Shown here: piece by piece, positions 18,541-28,754 of the stretch | How the letters are laid out: the number at the start of each line of letters is the position of its first letter | Numbering within the stretch: the first letter of the stretch is position 1 | Assembly: GCF_900105765.1 (NCBI RefSeq) | Contig: NZ_FNTX01000001.1 | Span: 1,336,387 to 1,400,386 of the forward strand | Length of the DNA: 64,000 bases | Reading direction: 5' to 3' | Source: Ruania alba | GTDB lineage: Bacteria > Actinomycetota > Actinomycetes > Actinomycetales > Beutenbergiaceae | Position numbers and translations under genes: made by a program | Notes under the pieces: generated by a model | Databases searched by the model: none | Seen by the model: the letters and a program-made list of their open reading frames with translations, nothing else | Told to the model about the DNA's origin: nothing

Positions 18541-18614
18541 TGCCCCAGGTGGGGCTTGAACCCACGACCGACGGATTATGAGTCCGCTGCTCTGACCGGC
18601 TGAGCTACTGGGGC
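18541..18614 (-). tRNA. tRNA with CAU anticodon (Ile2 or elongator Met)
   Basis: On the minus strand these 74 bases fold as a full cloverleaf. The acceptor is GCCCCAG/CTGGGGC with discriminator A, the D arm GCTC/GAGC, the anticodon arm GCGGA-CTCATAA-TCCGT and the T arm GTGGG-TTCAAGC-CCCAC. The anticodon CAU fits elongator Met or the lysidine-modified Ile2. C4-G69 and C5-G68 pairs, which TilS reads in E. coli Ile2, are present, so Ile2 is slightly favoured. CCA is not encoded. Confidence 0.9.
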
Positions 18615-18659
18615 GGCTCAGACAGCCTAGTCGCCCGCGGGAGAGGTTACGGTCAAGGT

Positions 18660-19154
18660 ATGCGTCGCCGAGATCTGCCCAGTTCCCTCCACGGCCGAGT
18701 TCCGTCCGGAGCGCGGGCGCTGCGAGTCCTGCCCCTGCCCGACGGCGGACATGCGGTGCTCACGTCCGACACGGTGATCGTCGGGTCCGCCGAGACGGTC
18801 ACGGTCGATCGTCCGTGGTCAGACGTGGATACCGCCGCATGGTCGAGCGAGACCGGTCACGTGACGGTGACCTGGGTGGACGGGTCGGAACCCACCACGC
18901 TGTCCGTGGGTGACGACGCCGCGGTGAGCGACTTCGTCTACGCCCTCAAAGAGCGGGTGGACCATTCGCTGGTACTGCTGGAAACCGTGCAGATCACCGG
19001 TGGCGGCTATTTGCGCGGAGCCATCCGGCGCAACCCGGACGGATCCCTGTTCTCCCAGGTGACCATTTCCGGAGTGCGTCGGCCGCCGGCTGACGTGGAC
19101 GCCCGGGCAGCCGCGCTCGAGACACGGATCAGGGCCGCCGTCGGGCTCGACTAA
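18660..19154 (+). CDS. Conserved actinobacterial protein of unknown function
   Basis: This 164-residue soluble protein has no signal peptide or membrane segment. It is rich in beta strands in the first two thirds (AVLTSDTVIVGSAETVTVDRPW, GHVTVTWVDGSEPTTLSV). An amphipathic helix follows (VSDFVYALKERVDHSLVLLE), then a strand and another helix (ALETRIRAAVGL). I do not recognise a catalytic motif. It lies alone between two tRNA genes. Confidence 0.7.
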   Translation: MRRRDLPSSLHGRVPSGARALRVLPLPDGGHAVLTSDTVIVGSAETVTVDRPWSDVDTAAWSSETGHVTVTWVDGSEPTTLSVGDDAAVSDFVYALKERVDHSLVLLETVQITGGGYLRGAIRRNPDGSLFSQVTISGVRRPPADVDARAAALETRIRAAVGLD

Positions 19155-19252
19155 CTCTGACCGAGGCCAGGTGTGGGCCCGCGCACACCTGCTCGGGATC
19201 CGGCGACGGGGGCCGGAGCACCTCTGGCCCCCTGCTAGTATTTTTCGAGCGA

Positions 19253-19325
<73 letters not shown>

Positions 19326-19333
19326 CCGAGAAG

Positions 19334-19363
19334 GGCCCGGAACCACAGCGGTTCCGGGCCTTT
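19334..19363 (+). terminator. Intrinsic terminator after tRNA-Asn
   Basis: GGCCCGGAACC (19334-19344) pairs perfectly with GGTTCCGGGCC (19350-19360) around a five-base loop, followed by TTTG. It separates the tRNA from the convergent pfkA, which ends at 19369, and may serve both strands. Confidence 0.85.
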
Positions 19364-19368
19364 GTTCG

Positions 19369-20391
19369 TCAGCGCCCGAACAGCGCGCGGGCCTCGGCCC
19401 AGCGCTCGGCCGGGACCGTCTTCAGCCCGTCCAGCGCGGCGGTCAGGTCCACCCGCACGATCTCGGTGCCCTGGATGGAGACCATGCGTCCCCACTGCCG
19501 ATCTCGTACCAGGTCGACGGCGGCCATCCCGAACCGGGTGGCGAGCACGCGGTCGAAGCCGGTCGGGTTCCCACCTCGTTGCACGTGACCGAGGCTGGTG
19601 TTGCGGGTTTCGATCCCCGTGCGCTCCTCGATCGCGGCGGTGATCACCTCGCCGACCCCGCGGGGCCGTCCATCGGCCGCCGTGGCCAGGGCCGGCGCCG
19701 TCTCCGTACCCTCGGGGACGAACCCCTCGGCCACGACCACCAGGGGAGACCGGCCGCGTTCGTGCACCTCGGTGACCCAGGCGCACAGTTGGTCCATCGA
19801 GACCGGTTGCTCCGGGATCAGCACCGCGTGCGCACCCGCGGCCAGGCCGGAGTGCAGCGCGATCCAGCCGACGTTGCGTCCCATCACCTCGGCGACCATG
19901 CAGCGGCGGTGCGACTCACCGGTGGTGCGCAACCGATCCATGGCGTCGGTAGCAATCGACACAGCCGTGTCGAAACCGAACGTGTAGTCGGTGCCGCGCA
20001 GGTCGTTGTCGATCGTCTTCGGAACACCGATCACGGGCAGCCCCGCGTCGGCGAGGCGCTTCGCGCCCGCCAGGGTGCCCTCGCCGCCGATCGCGACGAG
20101 GGCGTCGACCTGGCGGCGCTCGAGCACCTCGGCCACGGCGTCCGCGCCACCGTTCGGTCCGTCGAACGGATTCGTCCGAGAGGACCCGAGGATCGTGCCG
20201 CCCTCGCGTGCGAGGCCCTTCACGTCAGCACGCACGAGGCTCACCGCGTCATCGGCCAGCACCCCGGCCCACCCGTGCCGGAAGCCGAGGAAAGTGTCGC
20301 CGTAGGACTTGATGCCGTGCAGCACAGCGCTGCGGATCACAGCGTTCAGGCCGGGGCAGTCGCCGCCACTGGTCAGGAGTCCGATCTTCAC
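19369..20391 (-). CDS. pfkA: 6-phosphofructokinase (actinobacterial type, probably ATP-dependent)
   Basis: This 340-residue enzyme phosphorylates fructose 6-phosphate in glycolysis. It has the N-terminal GLLTSGGDCPGLNAVIR nucleotide site, GGEGTLAGA, the catalytic GVPKTIDNDLRGTD, and substrate-binding MGRNVGW and GHVQRGGNPTGFDR. Glycine rather than aspartate in GGEGT points to ATP rather than pyrophosphate as donor. I use GTG 20391 (VKIGLLTSGG), preceded by GAGAGG, because it gives the normal family start; the frame is open further upstream into the icmF control region. It is divergent from icmF. Confidence 0.93.
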   Translation of the reverse strand: MKIGLLTSGGDCPGLNAVIRSAVLHGIKSYGDTFLGFRHGWAGVLADDAVSLVRADVKGLAREGGTILGSSRTNPFDGPNGGADAVAEVLERRQVDALVAIGGEGTLAGAKRLADAGLPVIGVPKTIDNDLRGTDYTFGFDTAVSIATDAMDRLRTTGESHRRCMVAEVMGRNVGWIALHSGLAAGAHAVLIPEQPVSMDQLCAWVTEVHERGRSPLVVVAEGFVPEGTETAPALATAADGRPRGVGEVITAAIEERTGIETRNTSLGHVQRGGNPTGFDRVLATRFGMAAVDLVRDRQWGRMVSIQGTEIVRVDLTAALDGLKTVPAERWAEARALFGR

Positions 20392-20539
20392 GCGTCGCCT
20401 CTCGTCTCGGGTCGCCGCCAGCGTAGTGGCGCTGCATGACGCCGCGGTTTCGAATCGAAGAACGGACAGGCCGCCTCCAGGTCTGAGAGTTACGATCGCG
20501 GTGTCCGATGCGATGTCGCACGGACGAAGGAGGGTGTTC

Positions 20540-23500
20540 GTGCCTGTCCCCGAGACCGACCCAGAGCCGAACGGTGAAGCCACCGTCCCGCTGCGGATGG
20601 TGACCGCGGCCAGCCTCTTCGATGGCCACGATGCCGCGATCACCCTGATCCGCCGGCTGCTGCAGGACCGCGGAGCCGAGGTGGTCCACCTCGGGCACAA
20701 CAGATCCGTGGCCGACGTGGTGCGCGCGGTGCTGCAGGAGGACGCCGACGGCGTGGCGGTCTCCTCCTACCAGGGCGGTCACCTGGAGTACTTCGACTAC
20801 CTGGTGCGCGAGCTGGCCGAGCACGGCGCCGAGCACGTGCGCGTCTTCGGCGGCGGAGGTGGCACGATCACCCGCGAGGAGATCGCCTCGATGCACGCCA
20901 CGGGCGTGGAGCAGGTCTACCACCCCGACGACGGACTGCGTCTCGGCCTGGACGGCATGATTTCCGATGTCATCTCCCGTACCGAGTCCCGCCGGCGCGC
21001 CAGCGCAGCACCGGCCGGCCTGCTGGACCCGTCCGATGGCCTCGGGGTCGGTGCGCTGCTGAGTGCTATCGAGGACGGCGTGGCGGGCGCGGTCGCCTCG
21101 GGCGGTCACGCACCGGTGATCGGGGTGACCGGAACTGGGGGAGCGGGCAAGTCCTCCGTGATCGACGAGCTGTTGTTGCGGTTCCTCACCACCTTCGCGA
21201 ACGTGCGGATCGCCGTGCTCGCCGTGGATCCGACCCGTCGCCGCAGCGGGGGTGCGCTGCTCGGGGACCGGATCCGGATGAATGCGCTCCGGTCCGGCCG
21301 GGTCTTCATGCGATCGTTCGCTACCCGACGGCGGCACGCCTCGCTCAGCGACGTGCTCGCCGAGTGCGTGCAGGCGGTGCGCGCCGTGGGTTTCGATCTT
21401 GTCCTGGTCGAGACGGCCGGGATCGGGCAGGCGGACTCGGCCGTGGTGGAGCTCGTGGACGTGCCGGTGTACGTGATGACCAGCGAGTACGGAGCCGCCA
21501 CCCAGCTCGAGAAGATCGACATGCTGGACCTGGCCGAACTGATCATCCTGAACAAGGCCGACCGCCGCGGCTCGGCCGATGCGCTCCGGGACGTGCGCAA
21601 GCAGTGGCGCCGGAACCGGTTGGCCTTCGAGGTGCCGGACGAGGACGTGCCGGTGTATCCCACAGTGGCCAGCCAGTTCCACGATCCCGGGGTCACGGCT
21701 GCCTTCCGTGCCTTGTGCGCAGCCCTCCCGGGCGAGTGGGACGCCGGACCATCGGGAGGGGAGCAGGACACCACACCGGTCGCCGTCGTGGCCACGATTC
21801 CACCGGAGCGCACGCGGTACCTCGCCGAGATCGCCGCCCAGGGTCGTGAACTCACCGCACGGGTCGAACGCGACGCAGCGACCGCTGACCTCGCCCAGAG
21901 CCTCTGGCGCGCGATGCAGACGCTCGACGACTCGGCGCTCCCGCGGGAGTGGCAGCCGATCACTGACGGCGCGGGGGACCCGCCGGATGCCACCGCCGCC
22001 GCGCTCCGGGACCGCTACACGGCCGCGCTCGACGACCTCTCGCCTGACTCCCTGGCACTCCTGCGGGAGTGGCCCGACCGAGCGGCCGCCCTGGCGAGTG
22101 ATACGGCGCGGTACACGGTGCGCGGACGGGAGATCGCCGTCGACAATCGCCGTGCCACGCTGAGCGGCACCCTGGTGCCGCGGGTGGCGGCACCGACCTA
22201 CCGGAGCGCCGGCGACCTGCTGCGCTACCTGCACGCGGAGAACCTGCCGGGCGGTTTCCCCTACACCGGTGGGGTGTACCCGTACCGGCGCGGCGAGGAG
22301 CACCCCACGCGGATGTTTGCCGGCGAGGGGCCGCCGGAGCGAACCAACCGGCGCTTCCACTACCTGCGCCACGGGTCGGTAGCGCGGCTGTCCACCGCGT
22401 TCGACTCGGTGACCCTGTACGGCGAGGACCCCGCGACCCGCCCGGACGTGTACGGCAAGGTCGGCAACTCCGGCGTCAGCGTGCCCACCCTGGACGACAT
22501 GAAACGCCTCTACTCCGGGTTCGACCTGTGCGCGCCGAGCACGTCGGTCTCGATGACGATCAACGGCCCGGCACCGATCATCCTCGCCATGTTCTTCCGC
22601 ACCGCCATCGACCAGCGGGTGGAGCAGTACCTGCGTGATGACGCCGGCCGATGGGAGGCCGCCCAGGAACGCATCACCGAGCTGCTGGACGGACGCGCTC
22701 AGCCCGCCTATCGGGCGGAGCTGCCGGAGGGGCACGACGGGCTCGGTCTCGCGCTCCTGGGCGTCGATGGTGCCGACCTGGTGGACCCCGACACCTACGC
22801 GCGGCTCCGGGACGACGCGCTGGCTGCCGTGCGCGGGACGGTGCAGGCGGACATCCTCAAGGAGGACCAGGCACAGAACACCTGCATCTTCGGTATCGAT
22901 TTCGCGATGCGGATGATGGGTGACGTGCAGCAGTTCGTCACCGACGCCGGGGTGCGCAACTTCTACACCGTGTCCGTCTCTGGCTATCACATCGCCGAGG
23001 CCGGGGCGAACCCCATCACCCAGCTCGCCTTCACCCTGGCGAACGGGTTCACGCTCGTGGAGTACTACCTCTCCCGTGGCATGACGATCGACGACGTGGC
23101 CCCGCACCTGTCGTTCTTCTTCTCCAACGGGATGGACCCCGAGTACGCGGTGATCGGTCGGGTTGCCCGCCGGATCTGGGCGCGCGCCATGCGGGATTGC
23201 TACGGTGCCTCGCCGCGTTCGCAGATGCTCAAGTACCACATCCAGACCTCGGGCAGGTCGTTGCACGCCCAGGAGGTCGAGTTCAACGACATCCGCACCA
23301 CCCTGCAGGCGCTCTACGCCGTGCTCGACTCCTGCAACAGCCTGCACACGAACGCCTACGACGAGGCCGTCACCACCCCCACGGAGGAGAGCGTGCGCCG
23401 GGCGGTGGCGATCCAGCTGATCCTCGAGGCCGAGTTCGGGCTGAACCAGTGCGAGAACTCGTGGCAGGGCAGCTTCGTGATCAGTGAGCTCACCGACCTC

Positions 23501-23935
23501 GTGGAGGAAGCCGTGTACGCCGAGTTCGATGCGATCAGCGAGCGAGGCGGAGTGCTGGCGGCGATGGAGACCTCCTACCAGCGGGGTCGGATCCAGGACG
23601 AGTCGATGCGTTACGAGCACCGCAAGCACGACGGCTCGTTGCCGCTGGTCGGTGTGAACACCTTCCTGCCACCGGAGCAGGATCGAGCGCGGACGGAGTC
23701 CGGGGAGCTGGTGCGCTCGACGCCGGCGGAGAAGGACGCGCAGGTAGATTCCGTGGCGCAGTGGCGGCAGGCCAGGAACCGAGCGGACCCGGAGGCGCTC
23801 ACCCGGTTGCAGCACGTGGCCCACACGGGCGGGAACGTGTTCGCTGAGCTGATGACGACGGTCGGGACGCACAGCCTCGGACAGATCACCCATGCCCTCT
23901 ACGAGGTCGGCGGGGAGTACCGGCGCGCGATGTGA
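20540..23935 (+). CDS. icmF: Fused isobutyryl-CoA mutase IcmF (B12 domain, G-protein chaperone, mutase)
   Basis: This 1131-residue adenosylcobalamin enzyme interconverts isobutyryl-CoA and n-butyryl-CoA. The order of domains is diagnostic. A B12-binding domain ([15 protein letters not shown], residues about 15-140) comes first. A MeaB-like GTPase follows, with P-loop [17 protein letters not shown] at about 195 and NKADRR. The mutase TIM barrel comes last ([41 protein letters not shown]). Phe in RMFAGEG replaces the Tyr of methylmalonyl-CoA mutase, which supports a butyryl-type substrate. GTG 20540 is chosen because AAGGAGG precedes it by five bases. The gene stands alone and divergent from pfkA. 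Confidence 0.92.
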   Translation: MPVPETDPEPNGEATVPLRMVTAASLFDGHDAAITLIRRLLQDRGAEVVHLGHNRSVADVVRAVLQEDADGVAVSSYQGGHLEYFDYLVRELAEHGAEHVRVFGGGGGTITREEIASMHATGVEQVYHPDDGLRLGLDGMISDVISRTESRRRASAAPAGLLDPSDGLGVGALLSAIEDGVAGAVASGGHAPVIGVTGTGGAGKSSVIDELLLRFLTTFANVRIAVLAVDPTRRRSGGALLGDRIRMNALRSGRVFMRSFATRRRHASLSDVLAECVQAVRAVGFDLVLVETAGIGQADSAVVELVDVPVYVMTSEYGAATQLEKIDMLDLAELIILNKADRRGSADALRDVRKQWRRNRLAFEVPDEDVPVYPTVASQFHDPGVTAAFRALCAALPGEWDAGPSGGEQDTTPVAVVATIPPERTRYLAEIAAQGRELTARVERDAATADLAQSLWRAMQTLDDSALPREWQPITDGAGDPPDATAAALRDRYTAALDDLSPDSLALLREWPDRAAALASDTARYTVRGREIAVDNRRATLSGTLVPRVAAPTYRSAGDLLRYLHAENLPGGFPYTGGVYPYRRGEEHPTRMFAGEGPPERTNRRFHYLRHGSVARLSTAFDSVTLYGEDPATRPDVYGKVGNSGVSVPTLDDMKRLYSGFDLCAPSTSVSMTINGPAPIILAMFFRTAIDQRVEQYLRDDAGRWEAAQERITELLDGRAQPAYRAELPEGHDGLGLALLGVDGADLVDPDTYARLRDDALAAVRGTVQADILKEDQAQNTCIFGIDFAMRMMGDVQQFVTDAGVRNFYTVSVSGYHIAEAGANPITQLAFTLANGFTLVEYYLSRGMTIDDVAPHLSFFFSNGMDPEYAVIGRVARRIWARAMRDCYGASPRSQMLKYHIQTSGRSLHAQEVEFNDIRTTLQALYAVLDSCNSLHTNAYDEAVTTPTEESVRRAVAIQLILEAEFGLNQCENSWQGSFVISELTDLVEEAVYAEFDAISERGGVLAAMETSYQRGRIQDESMRYEHRKHDGSLPLVGVNTFLPPEQDRARTESGELVRSTPAEKDAQVDSVAQWRQARNRADPEALTRLQHVAHTGGNVFAELMTTVGTHSLGQITHALYEVGGEYRRAM

Positions 23936-23969
23936 ACCACCCTGTGGTCCTTCTCACGACACCCCGATC

Positions 23970-23985
23970 CTGTTAACGTTCACAG
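23970..23985. promoter_or_regulatory. LacI-family-type operator upstream of the arabinofuranosidase gene
   Basis: CTGTTAACGTTCACAG is a 16-base palindrome with one mismatched base pair and the central AACGTT typical of LacI/GalR-family operators in actinobacteria. It lies 33 bases before the GTG of the GH51 gene. No LacI gene is adjacent, so the regulator would be encoded elsewhere. Confidence 0.6.
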
Positions 23986-24017
23986 ACAAGTATCTGCCGA
24001 TCTCCATGGAGTCACCC

Positions 24018-25547
24018 GTGAGTTCACCGGTCCGCGCCATCATTAACGTCGACGTCGAGGGGCCGGTGATCAACCGCCACGTCTACGGGCACTTCGCCGA
24101 GCACCTCGGCCGCTGCATCTACGGCGGTTTCTACGTGGGTCCAGACAGCGACATCCCGAACGAGGGCGGTATCCGGCTGGACGTCGTGGATGCGCTGCGC
24201 GCGCTGAAGATCCCGAACCTGCGCTGGCCCGGCGGATGCTTCGCCGACGAGTACCACTGGATGGACGGCATCGGTCCGAAGGAGGACCGCCCGGCCATGG
24301 TGAACACCCACTGGGGCAACGTGGAGGAGAACAACCACTTCGGCACCCACGAGTTCATGGCACTGTGCGAGATGCTCGGCGCCGAGGCCTACGTCAACGG
24401 CAACGTCGGCTCGGGCACCGTGCGCGAGATGGCGGACTGGGTCGAGTACCTCACCCGGGACGGGGACTCGCCGATGGTACGGCTGCGTAAGCAGAACGGG
24501 CGTGACAAGCCCTGGACGGTGAAGTTCTGGGGGATCGGCAATGAGGCCTGGGGGTGCGGCGGCAACATGTCCGCGCAGCACTACGCCGAGGAAGCGCGCC
24601 GCTACGCCACGTACTGCCGCGACCACGGGGACAACACGTTGTACCGGATCGCCGCCGGCGCGAACTCCGGCGACTACGTGTGGACCGAGACGCTGATGAA
24701 GGCACTGAACGAACTCGGCGGCTGCGGACGAGACCCGCGCGGGATCTACCAGGCCATCTCCGTGCACTACTACACGATCCCCGGCACCTGGGCCGACAAG
24801 GGCAACGCCACCGAGTTCGATGAGGACGACTACTACACGACCATGGTGCGGGCCGCGCACACCGACGAATTGCTGCGTCGGCACTCGACAGTGATGGACA
24901 ACTACGACCCGGGCAAGAAGGTGGGTCTGGTGCTCGACGAGTGGGGCACCTGGTGGAACGTCGAGCCCGGCACCAATCCCGGCTTCCTGTACCAGCAGAA
25001 CACCATGCGGGACGCGCTGGTCGCGAGCCTGCACTTCGACATCTTCCACCGGCACGCGGACCGGCTGGTGATGGCGAACATCGCGCAGACCGTGAACGTG
25101 CTGCAGGCGATGATCCTCACCGACCCGGACACCGGAGCGCTGGTGCTCACCCCCACGTACCACGTGTTCGAGATGAACGCCGGGCACCAGGACGCTGCCT
25201 CGCTACGGGTGGACACGCTCGGCGACCTCCCCGCGCGCGAGGTGGGTGGTGACCAGCTCGAGACGGTCTCGGTGTCGGCCAGCAGGAAGGACGGGCAGGT
25301 GCTGATCTCCCTGTCCAACCTCGACGCGGCCGACGCCACCGAGGTGGACGTGGACCTGCGCGGCAGTAGCGTTGGTACGGTCCGGGCGCGGATCCTGACG
25401 GCGGAGACGTTGGCTGCGCACAACACCTCCGACTCCCCGGAGAACGTCACCCCGTGCGACTACTCCGACGTGCAGGTGACGGAGACCGGCGTGCGGGTTC
25501 CGATGCCGGCGCACTCCTTCGTGACAGTGAGCGTGGGGGTGGACTGA
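24018..25547 (+). CDS. abfA: Alpha-L-arabinofuranosidase, GH51
   Basis: This 509-residue intracellular glycosidase removes arabinofuranosyl groups from arabinose-containing oligosaccharides. The N-terminal [20 protein letters not shown] and [19 protein letters not shown] are family hallmarks. The acid/base is E176 in [11 protein letters not shown] and the nucleophile E308 in [12 protein letters not shown]-terminal beta-sandwich follows the barrel. There is no signal peptide. I prefer GTG 24018, which has GGAG six bases upstream, to ATG 24006, which has no clear ribosome site. A LacI-type operator precedes it, suggesting induction by arabinose or related sugars. Confidence 0.9.
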   Translation: MSSPVRAIINVDVEGPVINRHVYGHFAEHLGRCIYGGFYVGPDSDIPNEGGIRLDVVDALRALKIPNLRWPGGCFADEYHWMDGIGPKEDRPAMVNTHWGNVEENNHFGTHEFMALCEMLGAEAYVNGNVGSGTVREMADWVEYLTRDGDSPMVRLRKQNGRDKPWTVKFWGIGNEAWGCGGNMSAQHYAEEARRYATYCRDHGDNTLYRIAAGANSGDYVWTETLMKALNELGGCGRDPRGIYQAISVHYYTIPGTWADKGNATEFDEDDYYTTMVRAAHTDELLRRHSTVMDNYDPGKKVGLVLDEWGTWWNVEPGTNPGFLYQQNTMRDALVASLHFDIFHRHADRLVMANIAQTVNVLQAMILTDPDTGALVLTPTYHVFEMNAGHQDAASLRVDTLGDLPAREVGGDQLETVSVSASRKDGQVLISLSNLDAADATEVDVDLRGSSVGTVRARILTAETLAAHNTSDSPENVTPCDYSDVQVTETGVRVPMPAHSFVTVSVGVD

Positions 25548-25641
25548 CCGTCGGGGGAGGCCTCCCCATCGAAGGAGGCAGCGGTGGGCGGTACGTGACT
25601 CTACGATGAGGCGAGTATGGGCCACGACCAGGGGAGATGAG

Positions 25642-27114
25642 ATGGGACACCGCTTCAATCCGCCGCCGGGATGGCCGGCGCCGCCCGAGGGGTGGGAACC
25701 GCCACAGGGGTGGACTCCCGACCCCTCATGGCCGCCGGCCCCACCGGACTGGCAGTTCTGGGTCCCGGACGGTTCAGCAGCGGGCGCACCCGCTCCGGAG
25801 CCTGCGCCGGACACCGCTGAGCCGGAACTCACTGAGCCGGACACTGCGATGCCGGATGACGCGCCCGCGGCGACGCCACCAGGTGTTCCCGGAGAGCCCG
25901 CCACGGGGCAGGCCCAGGTGCCGCCGGAGCAGGCACCCGTGCAGCCCGATCAGCCGACCGAACAGTTCAGTGACCCTGGCGTGGCGCCGACGCAGGCGTT
26001 CCCGGCCGCCCCTCCCGCCCCGGAAGGCCCGCCACCGGAGGGGCAGGCACCGGCCGAACAGATGCCTCCCCAACAGGGACCTCCCCAGCAGGCGCCGTTC
26101 GGTGCCTCCTCTGTGCCGGCAGGCTGGGCTGGGTCGGGTCACCCTCCGGCGCCTGGTAGCCCGTACCAGCCCCAGCCGGGACCGAGCAGCCCGCCGCAGC
26201 AGGATGGAGCTGCCGGCCCCGGCGTTCCGCCGGGTCCAGGAACTCCTGGTGGTCCTTTCCAGGGGCCCGGCGCGCCGTCGCAGCCCGGGCCGAGCTACGC
26301 TGCCGCCCCGCCACCGGGGAGCAGTGGGCCATGGGGCGCCGCTGCCGCGCCCGGCGCACCGGGCGGCCCCGGGACTCCAGGCGGCCCTGGCGGCCCAGGC
26401 GGCCCAGGCGGCGGGAAGCCGAAGCGCACCGGTCTGTACATCGGCCTCGCGATCGGCGTCGTGGCGATCATCCTCCTCATCGTGCTGGCCGTGAAGATGA
26501 TCACCGGCGGTGGGGACGACGAGGCGGGTCCGGCGGATCCGAGCCCCACCAGCGTTGAGCCCACCGACGAGCCCACCACCGACGAAGCGTCGGAGGAGCC
26601 CACCGAGGACGCCACGGAGGAGGCCACCGACGACACCGGTGGTTCGACGACGAGCGGAGACTATGAGTTCCTCGCCGTCGGGGACCCCGCTGTGGTCGCC
26701 GACACGGGCGGTGAGCCGATCGTCGAGGTGCGGATGCTCCAGGTCGATCGCAACTGGGAACCGTCCGGCTCCGCGTTGTGCAGTGAGCCCGACGGCGACT
26801 ATGTGGCGATGGAGTTCGAGTTCACCACGTTGCCTGCGCTGGCCGACTACTCGGAGGGCACGTACTCCTTCGCCGGATTCGAGCTCGGCATGATGGACAC
26901 GGACGGTAACAAGATCGCCGATGTCTCCGGGATCGCCGGCATCCTCTGTCTCGACTCGGACGAGCGAACCCCGACCGAGATGGTGCCTGGTGAGGTGTAC
27001 ACCGGGTGGGCGCTCGTCGACGTGCCACGGGAGCCGGGCGGTGTGCTGTGGGAGCCGTGGCTCGACTTCAGCGGCACCCAGCCGACCTATGCCTGGGATC
27101 TGGCCGACTACTGA
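25642..27114 (+). CDS. Trp/Pro-rich membrane-anchored protein, paralog 1
   Basis: This 490-residue protein has a conserved N-terminal Trp motif of about 37 residues, with repeated PGWPAPPEGW, PQGWTPDPSW and PPDWQFWVPD. A long Pro/Gly/Gln-rich cytosolic stretch follows, then one membrane helix (LYIGLAIGVVAIILLIVLAV) and an acidic Thr/Glu/Pro linker. The outer domain of about 150 residues contains two cysteines (SALCSEPDG and GILCLDSDE) and ends in LADY. The next gene shares the Trp motif, the helix position, both cysteines and the LADY end. The function is unknown. I start it at ATG 25642, preceded by GGGGAG. Confidence 0.82.
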   Translation: MGHRFNPPPGWPAPPEGWEPPQGWTPDPSWPPAPPDWQFWVPDGSAAGAPAPEPAPDTAEPELTEPDTAMPDDAPAATPPGVPGEPATGQAQVPPEQAPVQPDQPTEQFSDPGVAPTQAFPAAPPAPEGPPPEGQAPAEQMPPQQGPPQQAPFGASSVPAGWAGSGHPPAPGSPYQPQPGPSSPPQQDGAAGPGVPPGPGTPGGPFQGPGAPSQPGPSYAAAPPPGSSGPWGAAAAPGAPGGPGTPGGPGGPGGPGGGKPKRTGLYIGLAIGVVAIILLIVLAVKMITGGGDDEAGPADPSPTSVEPTDEPTTDEASEEPTEDATEEATDDTGGSTTSGDYEFLAVGDPAVVADTGGEPIVEVRMLQVDRNWEPSGSALCSEPDGDYVAMEFEFTTLPALADYSEGTYSFAGFELGMMDTDGNKIADVSGIAGILCLDSDERTPTEMVPGEVYTGWALVDVPREPGGVLWEPWLDFSGTQPTYAWDLADY

Positions 27115-27117
27115 TCG

Positions 27118-27157
27118 ACACCGCTGACGGCGGCTGCAGGGCCGCCGTCAGCGGTGT
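27118..27157 (+). terminator. Hairpin between the tandem Trp-rich paralogs
   Basis: A 17-bp perfect stem (27118-27134 with 27141-27157, core CCGCTGACGGCGGC/GCCGCCGTCAGCGG) encloses a six-base loop. There is no T-tract. It would end or attenuate transcription of the first paralog before the second. Confidence 0.65.
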
Positions 27158-27212
27158 GCGCCAGCGGTCCGGCCGCTGAGCACCACCATGGAGCCGAAGG
27201 GAACCGAGACTG

Positions 27213-28232
27213 ATGGGATTCCGGTACAACTCGCCGCCGGGATGGCCGGCCCCGCCGGAGGGGTGGGAGCCACCGCAGGGGTGGACTCCCGATCCTTCCT
27301 GGCCCCCCGCGCCGCCAGGGTGGCAGTTCTGGGTGCCGGACGAGTCCGGCGCCTCCGGCTCCAGTGGCACCGAAAGCGTGGGCGGCGCGCCCTCCGAATC
27401 TGCCAGGAGCAGGCCGCCGTCCCTGTACGAGTACGCTCCGAGCGGCACTCTCGACAGCCCGGCCCAGTCCCCGTACGTCGCAGTCCCTGCCTCGAGTGCC
27501 ACCGGCGCCGGACCTGCCGAGGCTGCGCCGCCGCCCCAGCCGCCGCGACGCACGGGACTGATCATCGGCGTCGGTGCCGTGTCCCTGGTGGCCGTGGTGC
27601 TGGTGGTGCTGCTCGCGGTCAACCTGATCACCGGGGGCGGGGACCCGGGGCCGACGGCGACACCGACGCCCACCACGACCGAGCCGACGGACGACCCGAG
27701 CCCCGAGCCGACGGACGACCCGAGCCCGGAGCCCACCGACACCCCTGACCCAGAGCCGACCGACACTCCCGACTCCGACGGCCCGGTGCCAACCGACGGC
27801 TACACCGTCCTCACCGGCGACGAACCCGCCATCGTCAACGACTACGACGGCGAACCACAGGTGGAGGTGCGCTTGCTCGCAGTGGAACGACAGTGGGAGT
27901 CGGACCGGGACTACGTGTGCCAGGACGCGACCGGGGAGCAGATCGCCGTCCAGCTCGAGTTCACCGTGATCTCGGACGCACGGCCCTACTACACCTTCTA
28001 CGGTTCCGAGCTCGGGTTGGTGGATACCGCGGGTCACAAGATCGCTGATGTGCGTGGCGACTCCTTCTGTTTCGACGAAGAGGACCGGGCACCTGGCGAC
28101 CTGCGACCGGACGAGGTCGTGACCGGTTGGGCCGTGCTCGAGGCGCCACGCGAACCGGGCGCGATCCTGTGGGAGGACCGGTACACCTATCCCGAACCGC
28201 CGCCGTATGTGTGGCTGCTCGCGGACTACTGA
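27213..28232 (+). CDS. Trp/Pro-rich membrane-anchored protein, paralog 2
   Basis: This 339-residue protein shares its N-terminal motif almost residue for residue with the preceding gene (PPGWPAPPEGWEPPQGWTPD, then PSWPPAPPGWQFWVPD). It has a shorter cytosolic linker, one membrane helix (TGLIIGVGAVSLVAVVLVVLLAV) and DDPSPEPT repeats. The outer domain is homologous (VEVRLLAVERQWE, two cysteines in DYVCQDATG and DSFCFDEED, EPPPYVWLLADY). The linked cysteines probably form a disulfide outside the cell. The start is ATG 27213. The gene arose by tandem duplication; I do not recognise a function. Confidence 0.82.
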   Translation: MGFRYNSPPGWPAPPEGWEPPQGWTPDPSWPPAPPGWQFWVPDESGASGSSGTESVGGAPSESARSRPPSLYEYAPSGTLDSPAQSPYVAVPASSATGAGPAEAAPPPQPPRRTGLIIGVGAVSLVAVVLVVLLAVNLITGGGDPGPTATPTPTTTEPTDDPSPEPTDDPSPEPTDTPDPEPTDTPDSDGPVPTDGYTVLTGDEPAIVNDYDGEPQVEVRLLAVERQWESDRDYVCQDATGEQIAVQLEFTVISDARPYYTFYGSELGLVDTAGHKIADVRGDSFCFDEEDRAPGDLRPDEVVTGWAVLEAPREPGAILWEDRYTYPEPPPYVWLLADY

Positions 28233-28268
28233 CACCGGTCGGGCGTGGCGCCATGAAAGGATCGTGTC

Positions 28269-28754
28269 ATGGCGTTCCGTGACATTCGCGTGGTCGGAGA
28301 CCCCGTCCTGCGCACTCCGTGCGATGAGATCACCGTGATCGACGATCGGGTCCGTCGCCTGGTGACAGACCTGCTCGAGACCGTTGACCACGACGGCCGA
28401 GCCGGCCTGGCAGCGAATCAGATCGGGGTGAGTCTGCGCGCCTTCTCCTGGAACATCGAGGGAGACATCGGCTATGTGCTGAACCCGCGCGTGGTGGCCA
28501 CCTCGGACGAGATCCAGGAGGGTGACGAGGGGTGCCTGTCGGTTCCTGGCCTCTGGTACCCGACGGCGCGAGCCCAGTACGCGAAGGTGGAAGGGACGGA
28601 CCTGGACGGCGCCCCGGTCACTGTGGCAGGTGAAGGGCTGATGGCCCGCTGCCTCCAGCACGAGTGCGACCACCTGGACGGCCGGCTGTACATCTCCCGG
28701 CTCGCCGGGGACGTCCGCCGTGAGGCGATGAGGGCCGTGCGCGAGCAGTTCTGA
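28269..28754 (+). CDS. def: Peptide deformylase
   Basis: This 161-residue metalloenzyme removes the formyl group from new proteins. All three motifs are intact: [17 protein letters not shown] (the cysteine is a metal ligand) and QHECDHLDG (HExxH-type). Its length is normal. ATG 28269 has GAAAGGA upstream. It is followed by DUF3145. Confidence 0.95.
   Translation: MAFRDIRVVGDPVLRTPCDEITVIDDRVRRLVTDLLETVDHDGRAGLAANQIGVSLRAFSWNIEGDIGYVLNPRVVATSDEIQEGDEGCLSVPGLWYPTARAQYAKVEGTDLDGAPVTVAGEGLMARCLQHECDHLDGRLYISRLAGDVRREAMRAVREQF

Noticed and set aside
20392-20539. Cobalamin riboswitch upstream of icmF
   Set aside because: The 148-base region is too short for the full element and lacks a recognisable B12-box sequence.
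20249-23893. A very long open frame on the strand opposite icmF
   Set aside because: It is a GC-driven antisense frame. Its translation is rich in His, Arg and Val with no domain, while the plus-strand frame encodes a complete IcmF.
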